From assembly GCA_902783295.1 (NCBI GenBank), contig CACZQT010000001.1, positions 1-20,709 on the forward strand: a DNA stretch of 20,709 bases. The letters are read 5' to 3'. Position 1 is the stretch's first letter. Each line of letters opens with the position of its first letter. The DNA is from an uncultured Lachnospiraceae bacterium (GTDB lineage: Bacteria; Bacillota; Clostridia; Lachnospirales; Lachnospiraceae). Below, piece by piece: positions 6,903 through 15,247 of this stretch. The notes under the pieces are model-generated. The model saw only the letters and a program-made list of their open reading frames with translations, was not told the DNA's origin and ran no database searches. The translations under genes were made by a program, and so were the position numbers.

Positions 6903-9221
6903 ATGGGAATCCGGATCAAAGAAAAAGACGGGAAGCGCATTTTTACACTGCATACAGATCACACAACTTATCAGATGATGGCGGATGAACATAATGTCCT
7001 GCTGCACCTGTACTATGGCAGGAGGGCAGAGGGAGATATGGATTATCTGCTTACTTACGCGGACCGGGGGCTTTCCGGGAATCCGTATGATGCCGGGGGC
7101 GACCGGCGGTACTCTCTGGATGTACTTCCCCAGGAGTTTCCCTGCCAGGGAAGCGGGGATTTCCGTTCTCCGGCGTTCCGGGTTTCTCTGGAGGATGGGA
7201 CAGAAGGGTGCGACCTGCGTTTTGTTTCCGCAGAGGTTTCTAAAGGAAAATACAGCATTCCCGGCCTGCCTGCTTTATCTGACAGACCGCAGAATGATCA
7301 GGAGGGATGCAGAGCCGGAAGAAAGGACATGGCTGCTTCTGCCGGGACCCTCTGCGATACCGGAGAAACAGAACCGGAAACGTTGACGGTTCTCCTGGAA
7401 GATGCCCGGCTGCATCTTCAGGTTTATCTGCTCTACGGTGTACTTCCGGAGGCGGATCTGGTTACGCGCTGCGTACAGGTGCGGAATGAAGGAACGCAGA
7501 AGATTTATCTGGAAAAAGTACTGTCTGCCAGTCTGGACTATCCCGGCGGCGCATTTGATCTGATTACTTTCTACGGACGTCATGGAATGGAAAGAACCCT
7601 GAACCGGGTTCCCGTCGGGCATTTCGCCCAGAGCATCGGAAGCCGGAGAGGGATGTCTTCTCATCAGTACAACCCTTTTATGATTCTGGCGGAAAACAGC
7701 TGTACGGAAGTGGCAGGAAGCTGCTGCGGCCTGCAGCTGGTCTGGAGCGGAGGCTTTACAGGACAGGCGGAAAAGGATCAGCTGAATCAGACAAGAGTTC
7801 AGCTGGGGCTGATGGAGGAAGGTTTTCGTTATCCTCTGGAGCACGGCGATCTGTTTACCGCGCCGGAAGCGGTTCTCTGCTTCAGTGACGAAGGACTGGG
7901 AGAACTTTCCCGCAGACTGCACCGGGGGCTTCGCCGCCACCTGATCCGGAATCCCCTGAAGGACTGCATGAGTCCGATTCTTCTGAACAGCTGGGAGGCC
8001 TTCTATTTCAGCTTTACCGGAAAGGATATTCTGCGGCTGGCGGAAGAAACGGCGAAGCTGGGAGCCGATATGCTTGTACTGGATGACGGGTGGTTTGGAA
8101 AGCGTGACAATGACCGCAGCGGTCTGGGAGACTGGAAAGCCAACGAAGAGAAACTGGGCTGCAGTCTGGGAGAACTGAGCCGGGGGATCCATGAGCGGGG
8201 CGTGAAGTTCGGGCTCTGGGTAGAACCTGAAATGGTCAGTGAAGACAGTGATCTTTACCGGGCTCATCCTGACTGGGCGCTGACAATTCCCGGGAAACCG
8301 CCCGTGAGAGGACGGTTTCAGCTGGTGCTGGATTTCTCAAGAAAGCAGGTCGTTGACGAGATTTTCCGCATGCTCTGTGATATTCTGGACCATGCGGACA
8401 TAGATTATCTGAAATGGGATTTCAACCGCTGCATCACGGATGTGTACTCTCCGGACGCTGCCTGCCAGGGAACGGTTCTTTACGATTATATGATCGGGCT
8501 GTACGACCTTCTGGAGCGGCTGCGGAAGAGATATCCGGACCTGCTGATTGAAGGATGCTCCGGAGGCGGCGGACGATTTGACGCCGGAATGCTGGCTTAT
8601 ACGCCGCAGATCTGGTGCAGTGATAACACAGACGCCGTAGGACGCCTCTCTGTTCAGTACGGGACGTCCTTCGGATATCCGGTAAGTTCTATGGGAGCAC
8701 ATATTTCGGCAGTCCCGAATGAACAGTGCGGACGAATCACATCCCTGGTTACCCGCTCTGTAGTGGCAATGTCCGGGACCTACGGTCTTGAACTTGATCC
8801 GGGAAAGATGACGGAAGAGGAAAAAGCCATCGTTCGCCGGGAAATCGGTTTCCGCCGGGAATGGGATCCGCTGATCAGGGAAGGGGATCTGTACCGCCTG
8901 AGTGATCCTGCTTCGGACGAAGTGGCTGCATGGGCATTCGTTTCGCCGGAAAAAGACCGTGTGCTGCTGAACATAGTGAATCTGCTGACACATTGCAACC
9001 GGCCGGTGAGTTATCTGAAGTTAAGCGGCCTGGCGGCAGATGCCGTATATAGCTGTAAAAGAGTAGAAAGACCGGAGGAAGAAAAGAAGCTGGACAGGCT
9101 GTTCCGGCCATTCCCCGTATCTTTTACCGCCTCAGGGGCAGCGCTTATGGAAACAGGATTTCCGGTGCCTGTCGAAAGAGGAGAATATCTGGCCATGCAG
9201 TGGATTCTCGAAAAGCAATAA
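6903..9221 (+). CDS. Glycoside hydrolase family 36 alpha-galactosidase
   Basis: The product has 772 residues, close to the usual 720-760 for GH36 alpha-galactosidases. An N-terminal beta-sandwich precedes the catalytic barrel: LDDGWFGKRDND, DYLKWDFNR with the nucleophile Asp506, EGCSGGGGRFD, and WCSDNTD with likely acid/base Asp574. The enzyme removes alpha-1,6-galactose from melibiose, raffinose and stachyose. No signal peptide is present, so the substrate must be imported first. GAGGAAAAG precedes the ATG. Residues about 125-160 contain a variable insertion (DRPQNDQEGCRAGRKDMAAS) not needed for the fold. With the GH32 enzyme it would convert raffinose-family sugars to galactose, glucose and fructose. 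Confidence 0.92.
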   Translation: MGIRIKEKDGKRIFTLHTDHTTYQMMADEHNVLLHLYYGRRAEGDMDYLLTYADRGLSGNPYDAGGDRRYSLDVLPQEFPCQGSGDFRSPAFRVSLEDGTEGCDLRFVSAEVSKGKYSIPGLPALSDRPQNDQEGCRAGRKDMAASAGTLCDTGETEPETLTVLLEDARLHLQVYLLYGVLPEADLVTRCVQVRNEGTQKIYLEKVLSASLDYPGGAFDLITFYGRHGMERTLNRVPVGHFAQSIGSRRGMSSHQYNPFMILAENSCTEVAGSCCGLQLVWSGGFTGQAEKDQLNQTRVQLGLMEEGFRYPLEHGDLFTAPEAVLCFSDEGLGELSRRLHRGLRRHLIRNPLKDCMSPILLNSWEAFYFSFTGKDILRLAEETAKLGADMLVLDDGWFGKRDNDRSGLGDWKANEEKLGCSLGELSRGIHERGVKFGLWVEPEMVSEDSDLYRAHPDWALTIPGKPPVRGRFQLVLDFSRKQVVDEIFRMLCDILDHADIDYLKWDFNRCITDVYSPDAACQGTVLYDYMIGLYDLLERLRKRYPDLLIEGCSGGGGRFDAGMLAYTPQIWCSDNTDAVGRLSVQYGTSFGYPVSSMGAHISAVPNEQCGRITSLVTRSVVAMSGTYGLELDPGKMTEEEKAIVRREIGFRREWDPLIREGDLYRLSDPASDEVAAWAFVSPEKDRVLLNIVNLLTHCNRPVSYLKLSGLAADAVYSCKRVERPEEEKKLDRLFRPFPVSFTASGAALMETGFPVPVERGEYLAMQWILEKQ

Positions 9222-9240
9222 GGAAAAAGGAAGGTTTCAG

Positions 9241-9291
9241 ATGAGAAAGTCCCAGAAGATCCGGGAAGAGTACGCGCGGAGGCTGTCATGA
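9241..9291 (+). CDS. 16-residue mini-ORF coupled to the DMT transporter
   Basis: ATG at 9241 is preceded by AAGGAAGG at a suitable distance and opens a 16-codon frame (MRKSQKIREEYARRLS) ending in TGA at 9289-9291. The stop overlaps the transporter start as ATGA. The peptide is very basic. It may be a translation-coupling leader or a real small protein; chance cannot be excluded. Confidence 0.4.
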   Translation: MRKSQKIREEYARRLS

Positions 9292-10175
9292 AAAAACCAC
9301 AGGGAACAGGTCTGGCGTATATCACTCTGATCATTGTTTTTTTCTGCTGGGGGAGTGTCTATGTATCGAACCGGTATATCCTGTATGCACTGACTCCGCT
9401 GGAGCTGGCCTGCTGCCGGTTTCTGGTGGCGGCGGCTGCCCTTGGCATCATGCTGAAAGCCAGAGGGCAGAAAATAAAGATACAAAAAGGGGATCTTCCG
9501 GTGATTCTCCTGATCGGCTTTATGGGATATTACCTGTCCATGGAATGTACGCTGATCTCCGTGAAATATGCCGGGGCTTCTCTGGGATCTTTGATTAATT
9601 CCCTGAACCCGGTTTTCATTACGGTGTTTGCTGCTGTATTTCTGAAAGAAAAACTCACCGGGAAGAAGGTGTTCTGTCTGGCACTAGCTCTTGCCGGTGC
9701 CCTTATCGTATCCGGCGGCGGTACCGCCGGTGGAGATACCGTGCGGGGGGTAATCTGGGGTATTGCCTCTATCCTGGCATGGGCAGGAACTGTGATGGTA
9801 ATCCGACGCCTGTCTGCCAGATATGACGCCATGCTGCTGACATTCCTTGGGATTGCGGCAAGCCTTTTGTTTCATATTCCGACGGCAGGGATCAGCCTTG
9901 CGATGAACGGGAAACCGCCGGTGACGGCACTGGTTTTTGCCTGCATCTTATATTCCGGACTATTCGGGACGGCTATTCCACAGTTTTTATGGAGCTTTTC
10001 CCTTTCCAGGCTGCCGGCCAGTACCTGTTCAATGTTTTACCCTCTGATGCCTGTCTTTTCTGCCCTGCTGGGGGTTCCTCTGCTGGGGGAAAAACTGGGA
10101 ATAAGGTTTTTTATCGGAGGCGCCTTGATTATTTCAACAGTGGTCTTCAGCTGTCTGGGACGGGACGCTTCGTAA
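9288..10175 (+). CDS. DMT-superfamily EamA-type transporter
   Basis: The product has 295 residues with about ten hydrophobic helices in two repeats, the layout of EamA (DUF6) permeases. Each half has recognisable features: GLAYITLIIVFFCWGSVYV at the N-terminus, ASLGSLINSLNPVFITVFAA in the first half and FLKEKLTGKK at its end; the second half ends in MPVFSALLGVPLLGEKL. The family exports or imports amino acids, nucleosides and other small metabolites; the cargo cannot be predicted. CGGAGG lies five bases ahead of the ATG. The gene follows the alpha-galactosidase closely but does not resemble a sugar transporter. It ends 13 bases before the next gene, suggesting co-transcription. Confidence 0.88.
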   Translation: MKKPQGTGLAYITLIIVFFCWGSVYVSNRYILYALTPLELACCRFLVAAAALGIMLKARGQKIKIQKGDLPVILLIGFMGYYLSMECTLISVKYAGASLGSLINSLNPVFITVFAAVFLKEKLTGKKVFCLALALAGALIVSGGGTAGGDTVRGVIWGIASILAWAGTVMVIRRLSARYDAMLLTFLGIAASLLFHIPTAGISLAMNGKPPVTALVFACILYSGLFGTAIPQFLWSFSLSRLPASTCSMFYPLMPVFSALLGVPLLGEKLGIRFFIGGALIISTVVFSCLGRDAS

Positions 10176-10188
10176 AGGAGGTTTTTCT

Positions 10189-11064
10189 ATGGCAATGCAG
10201 GATTATCTGGAGCAGGACAGGGAACAGCTGTCGGAATCTCTGCGGCAGGCAGGAACCGCGGAGAAAGCGGCGGAAGTGCTGCATAAGGAACTGGATTATC
10301 TGCTGCTCCGGCATAATGAACAGTGCAGTATACCGGCGGAAAGGGATGCAGCGGCCTATATGATCCAGTCCCTCCAGCTGGCAGTACCCTTTGTGGATAC
10401 AATTGGGGAGACCCGGGTCTGGGAACGGACAGACAACGTCCGGAAAGATGCTGCAAAGAAGATGTCAAAATGGCAGCTGGCTCTTCTGGCCGGGACGGCT
10501 GTCTGTCTGGCCGGCGCGCTGGGGATTTCCATCGGGCAGATGAAACAAGTCAGTCTCTCCGGTGTGATTCTTCTGCTTGCCTTTATGGCAGGCGGAACGG
10601 TCTGTGCGTTTTTCCTGGGAAGCCGTCAGCCGAAAAAAGCCGGAAGAAACGATGAAAGGCAGCAGCAGGTGGAGGTCCGCCCGGATACGGAGAAGATTGT
10701 GCGGCAGCTTCGTACCGCCATTCTGGCTATCGACAGGAACCTTCTGGAAGTAGGCCGGGAAGAGGCTTTTGAACAGAGCAGGGCACAGGCAGAGGCGGTT
10801 CACGCAGGGGATCCCGCAGAATGGGAATTGCTTTCAGGGTTTCTGGAAGCTCTGTACAGTGAAGACGGGCAGTATGCTCTGGATCAATGCGGGCAGGTCC
10901 GGCACTATCTGCACCGCAGGGGAATCGAAACCGTGGATTATTCGGAGGAAACAAAAGCCATGTTTGACTTCCTTCCTTCCATGGAGGCGGGAACCATTCG
11001 CCCGGCTCTGGTATCCGGCGGCAAGGTGCTGAAAAAGGGACTGGCTTCGAAGGGATTGAGATAA
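10189..11064 (+). CDS. Membrane protein partner of the Hsp70-like ATPase (unknown function)
   Basis: I do not recognise a named family. The 291-residue product has a soluble N-terminal helical part (1-90) rich in Glu, Gln and Arg, two close hydrophobic segments at about 95-116 (WQLALLAGTAVCLAGALGI) and 122-146 (LSGVILLLAFMAGGTVCAFF), and a charged C-terminal part (147-291). The hairpin topology puts both soluble parts on the same side, probably the cytoplasm because the flanks are basic (KKMSK, RQPKKAGR). AAAGGAGG precedes the ATG. It lies 59 bases ahead of the Hsp70-like gene, which also has a hydrophobic hairpin, suggesting that the two products act together at the membrane. That partnership is inferred from adjacency only. 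Confidence 0.6.
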   Translation: MAMQDYLEQDREQLSESLRQAGTAEKAAEVLHKELDYLLLRHNEQCSIPAERDAAAYMIQSLQLAVPFVDTIGETRVWERTDNVRKDAAKKMSKWQLALLAGTAVCLAGALGISIGQMKQVSLSGVILLLAFMAGGTVCAFFLGSRQPKKAGRNDERQQQVEVRPDTEKIVRQLRTAILAIDRNLLEVGREEAFEQSRAQAEAVHAGDPAEWELLSGFLEALYSEDGQYALDQCGQVRHYLHRRGIETVDYSEETKAMFDFLPSMEAGTIRPALVSGGKVLKKGLASKGLR

Positions 11065-11123
11065 AATAACTGTTTACGGGGCAGATTTTCGGTAAGTCCC
11101 ATTTGAGAATAAAGAGGTACAGC

Positions 11124-13034
11124 ATGGATCGTTTTTTCGGATTTGACCTGGGTGACGCGGAAAGTGCGGTCGCCAGGCTTCGCAAGGAAGAGCAGGCACA
11201 GCCGGAAATGCTGAAAGTCGGCGGTGCGGAAAGCTTTGTGACGGCTTTTGCCCGACTGCCGGACGGGCAGGTGCAGATCGGGGAATCGGCCTGTTATCAG
11301 GCAGAAGCAGTGCACCGGGGACTTCGTTTTAAAAGCCGTTTTCTGACGGACAGCTCCAGCCAGGCGGATATCCGGAGCTTTGCGTCAGGAGTGCTCGGAG
11401 AACTGACAGAGCAGGGTGATCTGCAGAGGGAGGAGGATACCTGCTTTTATGTAGGATGCCCGGCCGGCTGGGATAAGAATGAGCGGGAACGATACCGGGA
11501 AATCTTTGAAAAAGTGGGTTATCCCCCGCTGCGTATCATATCCGAATCCCGGGCTGCTATGGTTTCGGCCTGCCAGTCCAGACACCTGCAGGTAGGCTAC
11601 GACATCCTCTCCAGACCGGTCCTGGTGGTCGATATAGGCTCCTCTACTACGGATTTTGCTTATATAATGGGAGGAAAAGAGGTGGAGATGCAGACGGCCG
11701 GCGAGGTCATGCTGGGCGGCGGCATCATGGACGAGATCCTGCTGGAGGAATGTGTGGCTGCTTCCGGAAAAGCTCCGGAGATCCGGGAGATATTTAAGAA
11801 ATGCGATCCGTGGCGTACATTCTGTGAGTTCGCGGCAAGAAGGCTGAAAGAAAGATATTTTTCGGACGAGGATTACTGGAAGGATAACGACTGCCGGGAA
11901 ACGGTTTTAATCCGTTACAATTCAGTGATCCGCCTGCCTCTGGTCATGAACCCCGAAATGGCAGATAAGCTGCTGGAAGGACCTTCCGAGCGTCTTTCCG
12001 GCAAATCTTTCCGGAAGGTGTTTACCGAGAGTCTGGAAGTGGTAAAGGAGCATATCAGCGGCCGCCAGCCGGAACTTCTGTTCCTGACAGGAGGAGTTTC
12101 CAGACTTCCGGCAGTAAGAACCTGGTGCAGTGAAGTCTTCCCGGACGCGGTAGTGATTGCCGGGGCAGAACCGGAATTTTCCGTAGCCCGGGGTCTGGCC
12201 TGGTGCGGAAGAATCGATGAAGAACTGCGGGAATTCCGCGAAGAACTGGCGGAAATGAATGCCTCCAGGGTCGTGGAGGACCTGGTCCGGAAGCATATTC
12301 AGGCGCTCTACCGCAATGCAGTGGATGCCCTGGTGGATCCGATCATTGACGAAGTCGCTGTGCCGGTTTTTGACAGCTGGAGAAACGGGGAAATCCGACG
12401 GCTGTCGGATACTGATGAAGAACTGCAGAAAGGGATTGCGGACTGGCTCCGCTCTGAAGAGGCGAAGGAGATTCTTACAGGGATTATTTCCTTCTGGCTG
12501 AAACCGGTGGCAGATGCCCTGGAGGAATATACCGTACCAATCTGTGTGAAACATCATATCCCTTATAAAGCATTAAGCCTGAGTTCTTACCTGGAGGTAT
12601 CGGATATAGACATCCGTCTGGAAGCCAAGAACATTTTTGCGGTAGAACAGTTCACCTGGCTGATTGATTCCATTATCTCTGTGATTGTCGGGATTATGTG
12701 CGGCACCGGTGAGGTTACACTGCTGTCCGGAGGCCCTGTAGGAATTCTGGCAGGAGCCCTGCTTTCTCTGTTTCTCCTGATTCTGGGAAAGAAACCGATG
12801 GAGAAAGCATTCCTGAATACGGATATTCCGGCCCCGATGAGAAAACTGGTTCCGAAGAATACAATCAGAAACCGTAAGGCTTCTCTGGCTGCCACAGTGA
12901 AGGAAAACTTTTACGAGAGCCTGGCGCAGGAGAAGAACGAGGAGATCAGCAGCCGTATGGTCGAAGAAATATCTGTACAGATTGAACGCTGCCTGACTCA
13001 CATGGCAGAGGTCGTGGAGATCCCTCTCGGATAA
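11124..13034 (+). CDS. Hsp70-family ATPase with membrane-hairpin C-terminus
   Basis: The product has 636 residues. Residues 1 to about 370 form an actin/Hsp70 ATPase: FFGFDLGDAES (phosphate 1, lacking the usual Thr-Thr), GCPAGWDKNERERYREIF and IISESRAAMVSA (like DnaK IINEPTAAAL), VVDIGSSTTDF with Asp170 (phosphate 2), and FLTGGVSRLPAV at 320-331 (adenosine). The DnaK beta-sandwich substrate domain is absent. Instead there is a helical region (370-510), two hydrophobic segments (about 511-530 and 539-556) and a charged helical tail. This layout recalls dynamin-like proteins with the GTPase replaced, but that is only an analogy. ATG 11124 has AAGAGGT five bases ahead; an in-frame TTG at 11103 would add seven residues. 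Not DnaK, HscA or MreB. Confidence 0.75.
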   Translation: MDRFFGFDLGDAESAVARLRKEEQAQPEMLKVGGAESFVTAFARLPDGQVQIGESACYQAEAVHRGLRFKSRFLTDSSSQADIRSFASGVLGELTEQGDLQREEDTCFYVGCPAGWDKNERERYREIFEKVGYPPLRIISESRAAMVSACQSRHLQVGYDILSRPVLVVDIGSSTTDFAYIMGGKEVEMQTAGEVMLGGGIMDEILLEECVAASGKAPEIREIFKKCDPWRTFCEFAARRLKERYFSDEDYWKDNDCRETVLIRYNSVIRLPLVMNPEMADKLLEGPSERLSGKSFRKVFTESLEVVKEHISGRQPELLFLTGGVSRLPAVRTWCSEVFPDAVVIAGAEPEFSVARGLAWCGRIDEELREFREELAEMNASRVVEDLVRKHIQALYRNAVDALVDPIIDEVAVPVFDSWRNGEIRRLSDTDEELQKGIADWLRSEEAKEILTGIISFWLKPVADALEEYTVPICVKHHIPYKALSLSSYLEVSDIDIRLEAKNIFAVEQFTWLIDSIISVIVGIMCGTGEVTLLSGGPVGILAGALLSLFLLILGKKPMEKAFLNTDIPAPMRKLVPKNTIRNRKASLAATVKENFYESLAQEKNEEISSRMVEEISVQIERCLTHMAEVVEIPLG

Positions 13035-13085
13035 AATGAACGCAGCAGGATGAGGTTAATATGAAACCAGGAAGGAGTATATCGC

Positions 13086-13673
13086 TTGAAAAATAATAAT
13101 AAACAGACTCCGCAGGATCAAAAACACCTGGAGACGCCTCTGTCCGATGCAGAACATGAAGCTCTTCACGCGCAGGGTATACCTCACACGCACAGCCACA
13201 TGCATGAACAGGGCAGCATACATTCTCCGGAAGCTGAGTATTCGCACAGCCAAGATCTCAGTCATACGCATGAAACAGAACATGGCCGCAGCCATACACA
13301 CGAAATTGAACATACTCACAGCCATACTCACGTAGTGGAGCACACTCACAGCCATGTCCACGAAGACGGGCAGCTGCAGACACATTCTCATGGGGAAGGC
13401 CATACGCATGTCCACAGCCATGAGCATACGAAAAATGTGCTGAACCGGCTGTCCCGGGCGATAGGCCATCTGCAGCACGTACGCGGGATGGTGGAGGAAG
13501 GGCGGGACTGCTCGGAAGTGCTGATTCAGCTGGCTGCCGTACAGTCCGCACTGAACAATACGGCGAAAGTAATTCTGCAGGATCATATGAAACACTGTAT
13601 CGTGGATGCTGCCGTACACGGAGATATGGACGTTATAGAAGAACTCTGTGAAGCGATAGACCGCTTCCTGTAG
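13086..13673 (+). CDS. CsoR/FrmR-family metal-sensing repressor with His-rich N-terminal extension
   Basis: The product has 195 residues. Residues about 115-195 are a complete CsoR/FrmR (DUF156) helical domain: NVLNRLSRAIGHLQHVRGMV, then Cys142, His167 and Cys171. Their spacings (25 and 4) equal those of the Cu(I) ligands Cys36, His61 and Cys65 in Mycobacterium tuberculosis CsoR. Residues about 14-115 carry some 29 histidines in HTHSHTH-type repeats, like the His-rich loops of metal chaperones. CsoR proteins bind DNA without metal and release it on Cu(I) binding; the extension may buffer or deliver Cu, Ni or Zn. A TTG start is chosen because AGGAAGGAG sits eight bases upstream and no in-frame ATG lies nearby. 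No copper pump gene is adjacent. Confidence 0.85.
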   Translation: MKNNNKQTPQDQKHLETPLSDAEHEALHAQGIPHTHSHMHEQGSIHSPEAEYSHSQDLSHTHETEHGRSHTHEIEHTHSHTHVVEHTHSHVHEDGQLQTHSHGEGHTHVHSHEHTKNVLNRLSRAIGHLQHVRGMVEEGRDCSEVLIQLAAVQSALNNTAKVILQDHMKHCIVDAAVHGDMDVIEELCEAIDRFL

Positions 13674-13696
13674 GCTTCGGAAAGAAGGAGGATCCT

Positions 13697-15148
13697 ATGA
13701 AGAATTCATGGAAAGACTTCATTCGTCCGGCAGCCCTCCGGCTGATCCTGGCAGCATTCACACTGATGGCAGAAACGGCTTTTGCCGAAGCGGCAGAGCC
13801 ATCTTTGACGCAGGGATTTCTGTCAGAATGGGCAGAGAACCGGGCAAATTCCATTCTGGGAGGAACCAGGCTGCCATCCGGAGCACAGTATCTGCGGGAT
13901 TTCTGCCAGGATGAAGAGCTGAACACATGGCTGGACAGACTGGAAGAAAACATGCCGGTAAAGATGGAACTCTGGACCTATGGGGAAGCCCCGTACGGGA
14001 TCACGTTTACAGAGCCGGAGATTATCACTGAAACTGTCCGCGCTCTGGAAACGGTTGTGATCGGGGATGTCTCTCCGGCAGATCCGGATTCTGTCTGTGA
14101 TGCCGGAGGAACAGGATACTATTTTGAAATGCAGGATGGCACTGAGATCAGCTTTCATTTTATCCTGGGTACATTCCGATGGAAGGGAGGGGAATATCAC
14201 AGTGTCGTTGATTTCGGGACTCTGCAGGAACTGACCCGTATTCTGAATGAGACAGGAAATCCGCAGTATGAGTATGTTTCCTCCCCGGATGACGGGTTTT
14301 ACACCAGATATCTTGAAATATATAAGACTGGATGGCTGGATGAAAGTAAAGTCCTTGGAGGCCTGTTTCTGTATCTCGGTGATGAAGGCTCGGTTCCGTT
14401 TGTTTCTATCGGCCGGTGTCCGAAAGAAATGACAGATCCGGAAGAATATATACGTTATGCTGTTTCTGAAATAAAAGCCGGGGGAGGAACTGCGGAAGGA
14501 CTGGATCCGGCGAATATAAAGATGTTCACCGCCGGGGATATGGAACTGCCCGGGGTTCTGCTTTCCACGAAAGACGAAGAAGGGCGGATGGTAGAAGTGC
14601 TGATTCTTGCCATGCAGACAAAGGACAGTCTTCTGCGTGAAGATCACGTAGTCCGCTTCTGCGCCGCGTACCGGCTGGAGGATGAGAGAGAGAAAAACCA
14701 GGTGCAAAGAGCACTGGATGCGGCGGTTGAGAATTTCTATCTGAAACAGATGTACTTCGAAAAAGGCCCTGTCCGGCCGGACAGTTTCCTGCTGGATTTC
14801 TGCAACAGCGATGCACTGAACGCCTGGTATGACAACGCTCTGATGGATCTCCCGGATCAGCTGGTGTATATGGCGGATACCTGGTATCTCATCACGGACC
14901 GCGAAACGATCCGTCAGGTTCTGGAAGCTTTGAAAACGGTAAAGATCGGAGGCCTCTCCAAGACACGTGTGGGGGCATCGGGAAGACAGACATTTGATTT
15001 TGTCGACTCAGACAGCGGAAACTCCCGGGAATTCATGTTTTTCCAGAATACTTTTTCCTGGGATGTGAACAGCTATGATGTACTGGACTGGGGGGATCTT
15101 GCAAAAATAGATCTGAAAGCAGCAGCTTCCAGGTCTCCACGGAAATAA
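13697..15148 (+). CDS. Secreted protein of unknown function with internal duplication
   Basis: The product has 483 residues. A basic start and hydrophobic run ending at AETAFAEAAE (residues 1 to about 33) form a signal peptide with a likely cleavage after an Ala. Two related regions are visible, about 64-178 and 363-477. They share FC-x3-x-LN-x-W (FCQDEELNTWLD and FCNSDALNAWYD), ALETVVIGDVS against ALKTVKIGGLS, and a TFxW segment (GTFRWKGGEY, NTFSWDVNSY). The middle (about 180-355) differs and has a GLFLYLGDEGSVPF segment. I know no named family; an extracellular or envelope role follows from the signal peptide. AGAAGGAGG precedes the ATG. It lies 23 bases after the CsoR-like gene, so the two are probably co-transcribed. 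Confidence 0.7.
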   Translation: MKNSWKDFIRPAALRLILAAFTLMAETAFAEAAEPSLTQGFLSEWAENRANSILGGTRLPSGAQYLRDFCQDEELNTWLDRLEENMPVKMELWTYGEAPYGITFTEPEIITETVRALETVVIGDVSPADPDSVCDAGGTGYYFEMQDGTEISFHFILGTFRWKGGEYHSVVDFGTLQELTRILNETGNPQYEYVSSPDDGFYTRYLEIYKTGWLDESKVLGGLFLYLGDEGSVPFVSIGRCPKEMTDPEEYIRYAVSEIKAGGGTAEGLDPANIKMFTAGDMELPGVLLSTKDEEGRMVEVLILAMQTKDSLLREDHVVRFCAAYRLEDEREKNQVQRALDAAVENFYLKQMYFEKGPVRPDSFLLDFCNSDALNAWYDNALMDLPDQLVYMADTWYLITDRETIRQVLEALKTVKIGGLSKTRVGASGRQTFDFVDSDSGNSREFMFFQNTFSWDVNSYDVLDWGDLAKIDLKAAASRSPRK

Positions 15149-15247
15149 GGTGAGCACAAAGAGCGCCGGAAAGAAACCATTATCTGCTGTTTCACCTCGA
15201 AAGATCTGCAAAAGGAATATGAATCGGATGATATAAGGAGGTTAACG

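Noticed and set aside
7275..8267. 330-codon open frame on the - strand
   Set aside because: It is antisense to the GH36 catalytic domain, whose motifs are intact on the + strand.
13061..13096. 11-codon frame starting at ATG 13061 before the CsoR-like gene
   Set aside because: It covers the ribosome site of the TTG start, is short and has only a weak GAGG ahead of it; chance is likely.
13190..13430. His-codon repeats (CAC/CAT rich DNA) as a CRISPR or tandem repeat array
   Set aside because: The repetition follows codons of HTH/HSH units in a long open frame and has no regular spacers.
13823..14707. 294-codon open frame on the - strand
   Set aside because: Antisense to the secreted protein gene, which has a strong ribosome site and signal peptide.
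15232..15237. TATAAG with TG extended -10 ahead of the RidA gene
   Set aside because: It overlaps the ribosome site (AAGGAGG), has no -35, and would leave almost no leader before the start codon at 15248.
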